Source: Terfezia claveryi (lineage: Eukaryota > Ascomycota > Pezizomycetes > Pezizales > Pezizaceae). Taken from it: a stretch of 64,000 nucleotides of DNA. The notes beneath the pieces are model-generated. The model made no database searches. It was not told the origin of the DNA and saw nothing but the letters and a program-made list of their open reading frames with translations. The position numbers were made by a program, and so were the translations under genes. Location: NCBI GenBank assembly GCA_015179025.1, contig WHUX01000026.1:310001-374000 (forward strand), given 5' to 3'. This document shows, one piece after another, positions 31,890 to 45,000 of this stretch; within the stretch, counting starts at the first letter, position 1, and each line of letters opens with the position of its first letter.

Positions 31890-32534
31890 AACCTAAGGTG
31901 ACTGTGGGACGTCCGACAGCGGAGCAAATTGCAATTCAACAAATGATTGCAAAGCGTCTGAGCTATTACGCTTTCCGGGACTATTACTATGTGGTCGGGC
32001 AGAAGTTGAACCTTGCAGGTCATATGGATGTTCTGAGGCAGTGTTCACAATTATATCAAGTTCGCCTCTCCAGTCAAGTTCCTGCGTAGGTTTGACAGGA
32101 GTACAGCAAATATCAAGGGAGAAGTTTTGTTCCTTAGCATTGGCCAGGCAAGAAACCTTTCGCTGTGCGGGGTAACTATATTCATGCTAATTGTAATTCA
32201 ATAGGTCCCCTGAGCTACGGCACTCTCGACTTGGTACTACTTATATATTGCGTTCCCCATACAAGCGCTCAATGCCGCATATATACTTCAAGTGTACACT
32301 CTCACCGACCGTGGAACCTGGCTTTCATTTGCCTACCAACGTTACATAGCAAGCATGTATTTAGAAGAGAGGGGATACAGATCCTAACGATCTCCTTCTC
32401 AGTCCAGCCTTTCAACAAAAGCAAAACATCCGGAGATTGCACAGAAAGTTGCGGATTGGCTTGTGACAGGAGGCCAGGACTTCATCAAGGGCTTTAAGAA
32501 GAATGGGGAACAAATATATACCCCAGCGCCATAG
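31890..32534 (+). pseudogene. Unrecognised coding-like remnant
   Basis: The plus strand reads VGRPTAEQIAIQQMIAKRLS and then YYAFRDYYYVVGQKLNLAGH up to 32085. Another frame at 32400-32534 reads HPEIAQKVADWLVTGGQDFI then KGFKKNGEQIYTPAP and stop. Both have protein-like composition unlike the surrounding AT-rich DNA, but I do not recognise the family. They could be two ends of one decayed gene. Confidence 0.3.
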
Positions 32535-33553
32535 GACTAAGCACTAGTGGACGGTATTTGAAAAGGAGATCATCCATCAATTAGAAGCTTCATGTATTCA
32601 GTTGTGACTGGTGGTTAATATAATATCAATGCTACTGGCACATAAGAACGGCAACTTAAGGCAGGGTAATAGTTATATCAATTCTTTTCAGTTGATTCTT
32701 CGGGAGAACAATGGAAGTTCTTAACCCCTCAATCTTCAGTAGACTGCGAGATAGTGAATGATTATGACATATCGACATTGAATAGGTAGTCGATCCCAAT
32801 GCCTTGCGTTTCTTCCTTTTTTAGATCACAACGGACTATGTCTTAGCTGTAGCGGTTCAAGGGAAAATAAGTACATAAGACTTTATATGTTAAGTATATT
32901 AGGTACTGCATATCTGCATAGATTGATTCTTAAATTTGATTAGGACTCAGAGTACCTAACTGTATGAACAAACAATTTTTCTGTTTCTTTTTACATCTAA
33001 TAAGGTGATAACCACGTCACAAGTCCCGGCAGCGAGATAGTTTATGCTGACGAGTGTGCCAACCAGACTAGTGTCAGGAAAGGTATAACATCATTCCGAG
33101 CACCCTGTATGAGTTCGTTCTATACTTCATATAAGTTCATTCCGAGCAGCCTGGTCAAGGCAGTCATATGACCTCGTTCCGGGCCACTCATATATGAGCC
33201 CGCTCTAAGCTTATGTTGATGCCCATTACCCCCGCTGCCGCCGCCAATAACAACTACCACCGACAAATGACTCCGGTGTTGGTGCAGTGGCTGTTAATTA
33301 TTTCATCCTCCACTACGGATGCTGCTACTTCTGTTTTATATAAAATATTAATATTAAAAAGTCAAAACGAGTTGCCCAGTGCACTACACTTGATTAACCG
33401 ACACACTACTTCTTGAGTCAGAAGAGATATGCTGGCTAATATGGAGTACTTCACTGTGATATTAGGGCAACCAGCTTTTCTGGACTTCGACTGGCAACCA
33501 CAACATGCTGACCGATTAAGATACAGGAAAGCCACGTGAATGCACAGCAGTAG
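32535..33553. other. Intergenic with short imperfect repeats
   Basis: 33090-33200 contains four imperfect units like TCATTCCGAGCA...TATGAGTTCG (at 33092, 33106, 33137, 33172). No gene. Confidence 0.4.
33056..33070 (-). repeat. TAGTCTGG-family exact core
   Basis: Exact 15-base core on the minus strand; no flanking duplication recognised. Confidence 0.75.
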
Positions 33554-33603
33554 AGAGGATGCAGCCGTCTCGTAGCCTTAGGCTCCATAGACGTATAGAC
33601 TTC

Positions 33604-33636
<33 letters not shown>

Positions 33637-33638
33637 TG
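33554..33638 (+). mobile_element. Short poly(A) retroposed insert, 69 bp, 8-bp TSD
   Basis: AGAGGATG at 33554-33561 and 33631-33638 bounds a 69-base insert: about 42 bases ending GTATAGACTTC followed by an A27 run. The 3' end differs from LINE copies A-E, so it belongs to another retroposon family. Confidence 0.7.
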
Positions 33639-35035
33639 GAGGTATTGAACTCGATGTCCAATGCTTCTCCCAGTGTGCAATTACAAATAAAACCGAGATC
33701 CCTCGCATTATAATACAACAAGAATGGAATGTACAGCAAAGACTCAAGGCAGATCCACGCAGCTGTTGCCCTCAGATTCTGATTCCCTATGTCTCATTAA
33801 GTGAGCATTCGGTCTAGATATTAGAAGCAGCAGGTCTGATTCCAAAAGCAAGTGAGATATGCATGCAAGAAACCATTGCTCAATGTGACATATGGAATTA
33901 TCGCCACGTTGTATCCTTTCCTAAATGTTGGTGCCAACATTTGTATTACCTAATTAGATCAACGTTCTCTGACCCTCATTCTACGAGTTTCTCATCGAGA
34001 CTACCCTCACTAGGTTATGGTGAAAGATTCATTGCTCTAACATTTAAGGATGCATGTACATCAGTTATGTTTTGGGGGCAGTACATATGTAGATTGAAGA
34101 CCGGGGAGGGTGGTATGCTGAGGCGGGGGGAAGCGGGGTGGAAGTACAGCCAAATAGGGGAGCTCCCCCCTGTTAAAATAAAATGCCCAGTCCCGGTTAA
34201 GCTGTCTTTTCCGTTAAGCTGTCTTCTCCGTTAAGCAGTCTTCAATATTGTGCAATCACATTGTTCTTGGATTAGTACATTCATTCATTCTCATGTGTCA
34301 ACCTCGTGCTTTACCTACAATTCATATATATAAAGCCCTCGCTTTCAGCATTGAATAAGATAACTAACTCACACTCGGAATATCCTCGCTCTACTGCTTA
34401 CTGCCACGGTAACACTGCTTCACATAGTTTCGCTCATTCTCCACCTTGTTCAATCTAACCTGGGTAAATTCGAAGCGAACCACTGCAAAAAGAACACATG
34501 ATATGGACCAGCTCGGTTCCAACTTCAAGTCATACTGCGAGAAGGTTCTAGGACCTTATCTACTACCTTTTCTAAGGCAGATTTTTCATTTATCAAATCA
34601 CTAGAAGTGATAGATGGAGCTCTAAATCATACATCCTCGCTAATACCGTTTGCAACATGGACGTGAAGTTATTGTTGCAGTACAGCGCTTTGAGCGACCT
34701 ACCTACCCTGGGGTCGCATGTATGGCTAGTTTGATAAGATGCCCGTGCGTGTATTAATTGTTACTCACCATGGAGGTTGCTCAACTCGCTAGTGAAGGAA
34801 CTTCCAACATGCCTTACAGAATATTCTCGACATAGGAATATTGTTCTGTGGGAGGGTTATATTCTTATACCGAATGTATCCTTTATAGAATGTGAGGTCT
34901 GGCTTCCAACCCTACACATAGAAAGAAAAACAAAATAGAATCCGAACTTACGACTGCCCTAGAGCCACGGCTTCCCCAATTACAACCTGACGGCGGATTT
35001 CTCAACAACCACAAGCTTTCATTACCTATTCAAAA
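33639..35035. other. Intergenic, no supported gene
   Basis: The plus frame 33863-34234 has no recognised domain. TTAAGCTGTCTT(C/T)TCCG is repeated at 34197-34232. Confidence 0.35.
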
Positions 35036-35039
35036 TACC

Positions 35040-35480
35040 CGCTCGATCGCTAATATTATTTGTGTATTTGTTTCAACCAATATAGAATGTCCTTTGAAAA
35101 CATGCAATCTGTCAATGGTATCGATAAAACACCAGCAAGTTTAAAACAGATATTGATTTTTGCTATGAATAGCTCTGACATTAGAAGATAGACATTTCGG
35201 TGTATAAATTGATGATTGAAGTTTTTTTTTTGTACCATAAAGTCTAGCAATATATTTTGAACTTTCTAATGCTCGCTCTACTCGCCATCCAAACTTCAAA
35301 GCTAGGTCTGACACCCTATTTGGATATTCAACTCGTGCAATTAGCATAGGTACCTAGTGTCTTGTATAATCCTATTTCGTCCCTTTATAGAATTTGGAAT
35401 TCGCAACACTACCACCAATGACTGAACCTCCTGTTGTGTAAATCGAAAGTTGGTTTTTTATGCCTCATTAGGCAGGCCTG
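35040..35480 (-). pseudogene. PIF/Harbinger transposase remnant
   Basis: The minus strand encodes TFRFTQQEVQSLVVVLRIPN (about 35455-35395). A one-base shift follows, then LIARVEYPNRVSDLALKFGW and RVERALESSKYI (35340-35240), matching the region before the first catalytic Asp in Harbinger-type (DDE_Tnp_4) transposases. Near 35110 the frame TCWCFIDTIDRLHVFKGHS resembles the FIDGT catalytic block followed by YNGHKR. Frameshifts make it dead. Inverted termini were not located. Confidence 0.6.
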
Positions 35481-36410
35481 CAGGTCATCTAGGTTGAGGT
35501 ATACTTCTTTTCGCAACTGACCTTTCCACTGAATTGACTTGAGCTGTATTTTCATTCGTGACTCTTGCATTCGTGCTGAATCCTCAACTGCTGGATTCGA
35601 AGTTGTTGGAGCTGATTTCGCACGATAGCTGACATGTTTGTTTACTATGAAGAACTCTAAATTCTATTGACGACAGCTCCTTAACAACCATACTACCCCT
35701 TTCCAAGGGTCTGAGCTACAATTCTAAATGCGAAAGGTCTTTCCTCTGAACTGAATTATACCGCTGGAACCTTCCCGGTCACCTCTACTCGCCACCTCCA
35801 GAAACAATCTGCGAAAAATCTCTAATGAAGTTGAGGAAGAACTGGCTACAGAGGAATAAAGTGACCAGAAACAGTTCTGCAGAAGGTGGGAAAGGCAGTA
35901 ATCCGTGTTTGTTCAACTTTCTTTTGTCATCAGGATGAGCATTCTTAATGCGTCGATGTTCACACTGTTCTTTAGTATCATGGAGTTCTGATTGAAGTTT
36001 CTTATCAATAGCACTTCCTATTCTGGCTAGCTCATCTGATAACTATCCAATTAGGTACTCTCGTTATAAGAAAAACCTGCATAAAATGATTCTATTGAAT
36101 ATATTCTTAAGTTGTATTGCCGGGGGGTAGTAGTATTATTAAATTAGATATCCTTATGCCGAGAGTACTATACTATATCATTCGATTTGGATTTCTGGGG
36201 TATCTCTGCGGCAATGCACATTCTGCTTCTACATTATACAGTGAACCTATACTGCAGTATCAAAATGATCTACGAGACTACTGTCAGGGCACTTGAAATG
36301 AATATATATTTAGGCCTTGTAACCTAGATACTTACATTAAGTAGATAACCTAAGAGCGTGATATCTATCTAGGAAGGGACTGTGGAGGAGGTAATAGTAT
36401 GTACACAATC
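35481..36410. other. Intergenic, no supported gene
   Basis: The minus strand at 35500-35640 may be the N-terminal extension of the Harbinger remnant (SRMKIQLKSIQWKGQLRKE), but it is too decayed to call. The rest is AT-rich and non-coding. Confidence 0.35.
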
Positions 36411-36417
36411 TTCAATG

Positions 36418-37095
36418 ACCAGGTATATTCAAATGCATCGGAATCATCCTTGCTGGAATGGAGCGGTAGAAAGTTTCCAGTTCAATATCCAATGCTGGAT
36501 CAGTAGGTGCTGGACTAGAGAACTCTCCATTACCAATAACAGAATCTGAAGCTGGAATGCCCTTGATCTGAAGCTGGTGATCTTTGCTTCCATTGATTTC
36601 CGACATCCCGGAATGCCATATCCTTCTGGTCCTTGCCAAATTGGACCCACGCATCTCCAACATGCGTTGTCATAATCCGCTTGTCACTTAATGTCCACCC
36701 CGGAAGGTTGTTGCTTTTCTTGCTTTGCAACATACTGGTCGTAAATATTCCTTAAATGGTTTATTTATAGCAGTGTCAAGGTGGTTGAATTAGGCCGGTA
36801 CAACCACCTGGATTAGAGAAGGCATGATTTTTGCATCTCTTAGACGTGCTAGAACATCATCGGTAGTGTGGAAGGCAGCAGCATCTAAAACAAGCAGATT
36901 TGAGATGGACTTGGATTTGCTAGGATTGAGTGCTGGAATGAGCTCTTTTTCAATGAACTGTAGGAAGAGCTTCTTGTTAGTATAGGCTGTCTTGTTAAAT
37001 TCAACCGTAACACCACCATGATATCGATTGCTCTCCCGACTTTCGTCTGTCTTGGCGGTGCCCCTCAAACATAATATACAAATAGGCTTAAGCAT
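36418..37095 (-). pseudogene. pogo-type DDE transposase remnant
   Basis: The minus strand from 37095 reads YHGGVTVEFNKTAYTNKKLF then LQFIEKELIPALNP and NLLVLDAAAFHTTDDVLARL with RDAKIMPSLIQ. This is the DDE endonuclease segment of pogo/CENP-B-like elements, including the second catalytic Asp in LVLD. After a frame break come the downstream parts TAINKPFKEYLR, WTLSDKRIMTTHVG and DHQLQIKGIP (36700-36560). The N-terminal helix-turn-helix, CENP-B-type domain and first Asp region are missing. Confidence 0.75.
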
Positions 37096-39081
37096 TAAAC
37101 TAAACGGATGAATCTTTCATTGTGGTATTTAAGTTTGCTATCTGCATCTTCGATGAGGTTGATTGTTGTTTGCTCAATAGGTCGGTATGCGGTCTTTTGC
37201 CGCCTTGAGCATAACCCTCCACTCTGCATGCTTTAGCGACTGTGTTCGCGCTAGCGAGTTTCTCGAGATAATACGGTATTGTGAGGACCGTTATAAGTTA
37301 ATTCATATTGGCTCAATCGGTCATATTGGCTCAATCGGTACATATTTACTGTTCTCGCTCCCGGGCTTGTAAATCAATGCGAGACCAAGTCAAAGGCATT
37401 AAATTCAGATGTATTGTTTGGGTGAGATGTAGGCCGGAAGGTTGGTATTGCTTATAGGTGGTTTGTATAGACCGAAGATCCAATCCTAGAATAGTAATTA
37501 ATTTCTCTGATGGGAAACAGAGGATAGAAGTGACCTATGTTATTTAATGTCTAATATCTAAGATCCGAAATTATATCGTCGAGCATGTCTCGTGTACAAA
37601 CCTGAATAAGATTGTAGTCTACCGTATACCTAAAAGGCTAAAACTCCCCGGACGGTTTCAACGATAGACTATAATCTGGGGTAAACTACATATGTGCAGT
37701 GTTTTTGCGGCTGGAACAGTAAGTACATTCACTTGCAATATGCCCTGCATCCAGTTGTTTATGTATATGTCTAGAATGACCATGAGGCTCAGTGGAAAGC
37801 GAACAATACTTAAAGATCATTGTGGCCGAGGCTGTGGCTGTATGATCTTAAGTTAACTAGTCGGCTTGGAATCCTTAACGGGTTTTAGATTTTAAATCTT
37901 CCCTAGAAGCCTAAATGATGCTTCTTTCCTTATTTATGGTGTCATTTTTCTAGCATGGGCATGTGATGTCGCCAATGGATTGTCGCTTCGCCTTGTCGTT
38001 TGCTCAAACACGGAGTTCGTACGGATTCAGCTTGCACCTGGGGCAGTAGATCCCTGCAGGATACACCCAATGAGGTGGGTGTGCCCCCGTGGTGGTTTGT
38101 CCTCGGGCCTTGTGTTGCCTCTTGAGAAAAGAGTTGCAGTTGCCCATCCAACGAGGTAGGTAGGTTTTTAACAAAAAATGCCAAGTTATTGTATGTTCCT
38201 TTTGTTGGCGTTTGTGATTTTTCTGTATGTAAGGGCTGAGGTCAAGACAGCAGGATCGTAGCGTAAGTAATAAATCTGATCACAAAGTGAGGCCAGATGT
38301 CACGTGCATAAGCATGCAGCTGAGAGCCGGCTGGCTTCTGTGCCATGAAACTGCATGAGTTAGACAGACACCTTTAGACTCCCGTCGACCCGCATATCAT
38401 TTATTATTTCTAGGCTGCAGTTTCTGAGTACAGACCTACAGTACCAGCTTGCAAGGCATGCACCCTCCCAGCTAGCCTCACGGCATGTACTACTATTGGA
38501 CCCTGTATGGATGTTCTATTGAAGAATTTAATCTGTTGTTTATATATTGGGAACTAAAAATGCTGAAATACTGAATATATTATGGAATTCGACAAGTCGT
38601 GATTGATGTAAAACTGGGTTCATGAGAATCAATTGGTATTAGGAAGTCTGTTGGCAGGTAGGCTGCACAACGCATGCTCTTCAAAACAAAAATTGCGTTC
38701 TCTAGGATCGGCAGCATTTGTACCAATAAGCTCGAGTTGTCTCAGTAACACCAGAACCAATTGTGGCGTAAGCACGATCTGCTTCCACAACAAAAGGCTT
38801 GCTATGCTGCCTCTACCAAAATTCTTCATTTTCCAGCTGTTCCAGCTGTCTGAATCAGGGGACAGTCAAAGCAATATATCTCATTTACTTCCATTCCGGA
38901 ACACTTACTCGGAAATCAGCACGATTCACTGGTTGTTCAATCTAGCTCTTCATCACCATCCCATCTCAGCCCTGCAGCCTGAACGTCGATTTCTGACTTA
39001 ATTGCAACCCCTTGAGCTGAAGTTTGCATTGAGGTCCGATACCTACAAACACGCATATGCAAACGACTACCTGACGGCAAA
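37096..39081. other. Intergenic upstream of the TRANK1-like gene
   Basis: At 37950-38180 (minus) short segments such as GIYCPRCKLNPYE and IGDITCPC recall a zinc-binding fragment, but stops intervene. The imperfect repeat CATATTGGCTCAATCGGT occurs twice at 37304-37338. The last few hundred bases presumably hold the promoter of the plus-strand gene; no element is assigned. Confidence 0.35.
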
Positions 39082-42000
39082 ATGTCTTCTCAGCCAGGCA
39101 AAGGGAGAACTGATAAGCCACTCGTTTTGACCATAAAATCGAGGGATGCATCGAAGGCTCACCATCGTCGAGCCAGCTTAATATCGCCTCCGAATATTTC
39201 TGCGAGTCCATTTCCCGCCGATTGTGGTCCTGGAATAAATATTCCTGGTCGCAGCAGCGGAGCCTATGGACAAATATCTGAAACCTTCTACCAACTTGTT
39301 ACTAGCAAGCCAGCTCTCGACTTCTCAGCCTTTGCAAACGTTCTGAAGCAGCTTCTTCAAGATTCTTCCTCGATTTCAGGTCTTATGAAAAAGGAGGATA
39401 CGCGTGCGCCATTCATTCTCGGGTTCCAAGAGCAGGCAAGGTCCATCATCGACTTCTTCACTAAACTTTCTCCGTATATCAAACAGAATCCCGGACAGTA
39501 TGTGATCTTAGCAAAAGCATTACTAGAGGGTTTGATCATTCCTCTATTCGTTGAGGAGTACGAAGATATCTTTGCATATGGTGAGATGCTGGAACTCATT
39601 ACTGTAGGTGTACGAAGTTACTACGATGGTGGAACCTACAGCACACCTGGCCTGCTCACTCAGCTTGTTTCGAAGATGACCTTGTTTCCAAACCAAAACC
39701 TCTTGGAAAGATTCGTCGCCCAGCTGGACAGTGGGGAACTCTTTGGAGCGATCATCAAAGATCAGAAATATGGAAGTTCCCTGTTTGAACATGGCCACTC
39801 AATTCTTGTAACCTGGATAGATAGACTCCTTAGACTTTCCTCCCGGTGTGAATTTGACCATGGCATCTCAATGTATCAGGCCCAGTGGGAAGCTTTAACC
39901 TCACTGAACAGCACCTACCCACAACCTAGGGTGCTGAGCCCCTCAACAGAAGGCTTTCAGACTGAGAAGAAAGGCGGCGCGAGAAAACTTCGCAAGCTGA
40001 CAGAGCAGGATAAAAAGTCCGGCAGTTCCAACAGAGCTTCAGCTGATTTTGAACGTATCACTGTTTCCAAAGAGATAGTCAAGAGTTTCCAAACTTTGAA
40101 TAGCCCCGTTCCAAAGACATTGTCAGCTGCTCGAAACGCGGTGCGACAATTGGAGTTAGCTAGGGCCTTTGGAATCTTCGAAGGCATAGTTCAATCCTTT
40201 CCATGCAGTAATTGTTGTAAGTCGCCTATGAACGGTGAGACTCTGGTTGGGCAACCTAAGCCAAATTGGAATGGCTCTAGTGTGACCGGTGTGCCGGACA
40301 TGGAGGAGTGTCGAGCCGGCGGTGAACAGGTTTACCGTATGGAACTTAAAAATCTTGGGGTTTGGAGAGTTGTGCTATCGCGTCAGGCAATGAAGGATTT
40401 TAGTGACGCAAGGAAATTTGGACATTTTGCAGCAGTGCAGAGTAAGCTCCGTGAGCTCGCAACGGGCAATTGGGATCAGAGAAGGGCCTTGACAAAGAAG
40501 CATATCAATCCCGACTTCCCAATCCCAATTAAGAAGGCGATATATGGGGACAATGGGCGAATCATCTGGCATGTTCACCTCTCATTTGATGCGACCATGG
40601 ACAAGGCGTCTCAGGTCATACTAGGTTCGTGAGTTCCCCGTCTATCACCATAATGATGCTAACTGTGATATTATGTGGTTCTAGTATGGAGGATTGGCGA
40701 TCACAAAGAGGTTGTGCAGTCTGAGGGCGTCATCCTCCGGCATCAGAAGACCTTTGGCAGTGAATTTGTTGAGGCATGCAAGGCACGTGTTAAAGATACT
40801 AACGGGACGTATCAGCCAAAGACTTTTGGAACCGAGCTTCTGGACGAAGAGCAGGTGTGTGGCACTCTTACCCGTGAGGAGAGCCTCGACTTGCACAATG
40901 CGATCATCACCGGAAAGTTTTATACTTTAACACAAACGGTGCTCGATGGAATTTTCACTAGTGGCTCAAGTGCGGAGTTCCCGTTCGATGTTGCCCATGA
41001 TGAGGTGGAAATAATCCGTCAGACTTCTTCCGCTTCGTTTATCCTGGGTAGAAGTGGTACCGGGAAAACTACTTGTCTCGCGTTTAAACTTTTATCTAGC
41101 TATATCGGGAGCAGGGCAAACATGGACGGGGATTTGTCTCCTGATGCTCGACCAGTCAAACAAATCTTCATCACTCGATCTGAAATTCTCGCTGGGAAGC
41201 TTAACGGATACATCCGTAGGCTTATCAACTGTCAACTTGGAAAGTTCGAGAGCGATGATATAGACACTATTGGAATGGAAATGTTAACGGAGAAGGATGA
41301 AGAGTCTGAGGCGCGGGATTTGTGGTCGTTGACAGATGCAGATTTCCCGCTAGTGTGCACGTTTGACAAGCTCTTAGCTATGGTCGAAACAAGCATCAAG
41401 AAAGGGGGCCGGAAATTCTGGGACCATACAACGCCGGATAGTCCTACAGCCACGCGAGGTCGGCATAACAGTGAACCTACTCGCATTCCACAGGAAGTTG
41501 ATGCACAAATATTTATTGGCCACTACTGGTCCAAAATTCCCACTGGGATTAAGGGAAATATCCCTGTTGACTTGGTATTTTCGGAAATTATGGGAATAAT
41601 CAAAGGATCAGCATCCAGCCTGCCTGGTCGCAGTCTCAAATCCTTGACCCGGGAGGAGTATCTCAACACAAGTTGCCGAATAGCTCCTCTTTTCACTTCG
41701 GAGGCTGAGCGGAAGCAGGTATACCAAATCTACGAGTTGTATGAGAAGCTTAAGGGCAAATATCAGGATTGGGACGGGGTTGATAGAACACGGGACGTTT
41801 TGATGCAAATGAAGGAAACTCCAGCATTGGTGAATCGATTGCGAGACGCCATTGAAGAAATATATGTGGATGGTGAGTGAAATTCCTCAATTATATTTCC
41901 TGGCTGTGGATGCTAAGCTTACTGGGAACAGAGATCCAAGACCAAAGGTTAATTGAGATTGAATTCCTCCTCGGCCTGGTCAAGTACCCCAGGGGGGTTC

Positions 42001-45000
42001 ATTTGGGTACAACACCAGCCCCTCATCCTAGTCACAGTTTACTAGTGCTAATTTAACGACTTAATAGCTGGTGATAGCGCTCAATGCATATCTCGAGATT
42101 CAACGTTTCGTTTCAGCGATATCAAAGCTCTATTTTTTGAGGTCTTTGACCGAACTGCCACGGCAATGAAACGGAGTTCACTATCTAAACCTAAAGAATT
42201 CCGATTGGCACATAATTATCGTTCCCACCAGGGGATAATTGCCCTAGGAGCGTTATTGATTGACAACCTATGGAATGGTGCATTTTCCTCACCCTTTGGT
42301 GATTGCCTCGGAGGTTAGCTAATATCCTTCGCCAGGCTTCCCTGATATGATTGACAAATTAAGGCCGGAGATTGGTAAATATACAGGTCCCATGCCAACA
42401 TTTTTCGGTATGTATGATCTAGAAGTCAGAATTTCGTTTCGAAGACTTGCATTATGTTTCTAATATCAAGCTACCATGCTCTCAAAACAGCTGGATTCAA
42501 AGCGGAAGATGTACTTGTCAGTCAAGCGTTCGGGGTAGTAGACCTCTATGACCAGCTCGCTGATTTTGGGGCTGATCAAGTGATTTTGGTTCGAGATGAG
42601 GCTGTTCAAAAAGAAATTCATTCCAGGGTTGGAACCGAGGTCTTGATATTAACAGTCCTACAGAGCAAGGGAATGGAGTTCGAGGACGTCGTTTTACTGA
42701 ATTTCTTTTCGTCTGGAGGTCATACGAATTCCTACCGGTCATTGGATAGGCTAATTGACAAGAAGTTTGGTGAATTCGATAGAAAGAAACATTCGGTGAG
42801 TTTCTTTAATCCCCCGTCATTGTGCATTGTTTTGGAAAGAAAACTAAACCTCGAGGGCTTTAGGTACTATGTGCGGAACTAAAGGTATATTGGAACTCTC
42901 CATCGATTTCGGTATTCACATCTAACGAGCGGAAACATAGACACTTTACGTTGCCGTTACTCGTTGTCGTTCCAACCTGCGGATTGTGGAAGAAAACAAA
43001 AACATAGCGGAGATCATCGTAGACTTTTGGACCCAGAAAGTCCCGAAGCCTTTGATTGAACCCGTTCGTCCTGGGGATAAGGATGTTAGTTTTCCTGGAA
43101 GTCCCTTGGTGTGCAAATTCTCTGTCTCACCCATCGATCGTTTAGGCTCTAGCAAAGATAAAAGCTCTGCGTTCCGGAAGCTCAGGCAATCCAGCACTAT
43201 GGCTCAAAAATGGGCAACATTTAATGGAAAAGAAGCTTTATAAGCAGGTTTGTCGTACTGTCAAAATATTTTGCACAATTTCACGGGCTCACATTTGCTC
43301 GGATTAGGCGTTGTTTTGCTTTCTCAAGACACCTCACAAACAGCGACAACTTCATGCCCGTGCTTTTATCCAGCGACAAGAGGCAGAAACACTTGCCTTG
43401 CAAAATCTGCCCACAGCTCGGGAAGAGACAAAGAAACTTTATCGTGAGTCGGCTGCATTATTTCTGGAGGCAGATCATCCCATAGAAGCATCAAGATCCC
43501 TTGAAGCAGCTGGTTTGTGGGAAGAAGCGGCAGATATGTGGCTGAACCGCCGGAAGCCGGAGAAAGCGGCGCCATTATATGAACGAGGTGGTAAACATAG
43601 CAAGGCAAGCAAGACGTATCATATGGCATCCATGTATACAGAAGCAACCAAAACTCTACGCAGCGGTGAGCTTTACGAAGAGCTGGTTGATTACTTGGAG
43701 ACGTAAGCATACAACCCCCGTACAAGAGTTCCATCTGACTAATTGTGCGAAATAGGGTGAAGGATACTTTGGACCCACTACAATACCAGCGGTCGTCGAA
43801 GTTGTGTAATCTCTTAGCGCACCAGGGCAAGCTGAATCCCGCGTATAAGACGAGGACCTTGAGGCTTTTAGGTTCTGAACTCAAGATTGAGTTATTTTAT
43901 CGCCAACGCGGGTATACAGATGATCTATTGGAATTATTCCGCTCCAGCGGTAGGACAAAGGATGCCTTCCACTATTTAACATCCCTTGGCAGGGTTAAAG
44001 AAGCCGTCTTGCTTGCCCCATTTGAAGAAATGAAAGCTTGTATACCGACTGCGGAACTGACCCGAATGCAGCAATTGCTGCTAATCAGCGATCTTCGCAG
44101 CACGAAGGATGGAAAAGCTCCTGTATATGCTGATCCCTCCCATCCCCATGCAAGGCCTGGAATGGACTCGCTGTGGGACGCATTATATCGGGGGTTGAAG
44201 ACATGGACGAGAGTGGAGAAATTGACCGCTCAATCTGACTACGATATTGATGGGTATGCGGGTACCATGCCTTACATGGATATTATTGTATGGCCTACCT
44301 ACCCCCCTAATCCCCGTTTGTGATTCTTTTTGTAGCGCTGCTGTGGCTGACACCTTTCTGTGAAAGGTCCTGGAGCGCATAGGTGAAGTTCTTGATAGGG
44401 CCAGAGACCTAAGTATGATTCCTTATAGCTCCATAAAAAATAGCCTTCAGCTGCTGCGTACTTTGTACTTTGTGAAGGATCACCAAGTACCGGACATTTT
44501 AAGGCGATTCGTCGGAGCCTATCACCAGCCGAACCGTACCTCGTTATTGCTGTTATCAACTTCGCTGTTAAATACGGCATCCAAAACTCATCGACCTCAT
44601 CGACAGGTTTCACGGGAACAACTATCACAGCTCTGTACAAAATGGTTTGCGAATCTAGTGATAAAATCGACGATGGCCTACTTGGACAAAGAAAATAGAG
44701 TCTGGAACACCGCGCGATCCGGTAATCAGTGCGTGCGGTTTGTGACCACAGGTGCGTATTAATGTTTGATATTGGACAAATTCCGAGCATGCTGACGGTT
44801 ATAAGGGCACTGTTCTATTCCGCCGGGCTCACGATCTTCACGATGCCCATATAATCACCAAGTATTAACCCCGGAAGGTTATGGAAAATTATGTCAGGCA
44901 TGTACACTCCCTATGAGCAGCAATTTGTTTGGCCAGCACCTAGCAGCTAATTACCCATACTGTAGACTGTCCAAGACAATGCACTGGTAACTGCCAAATT

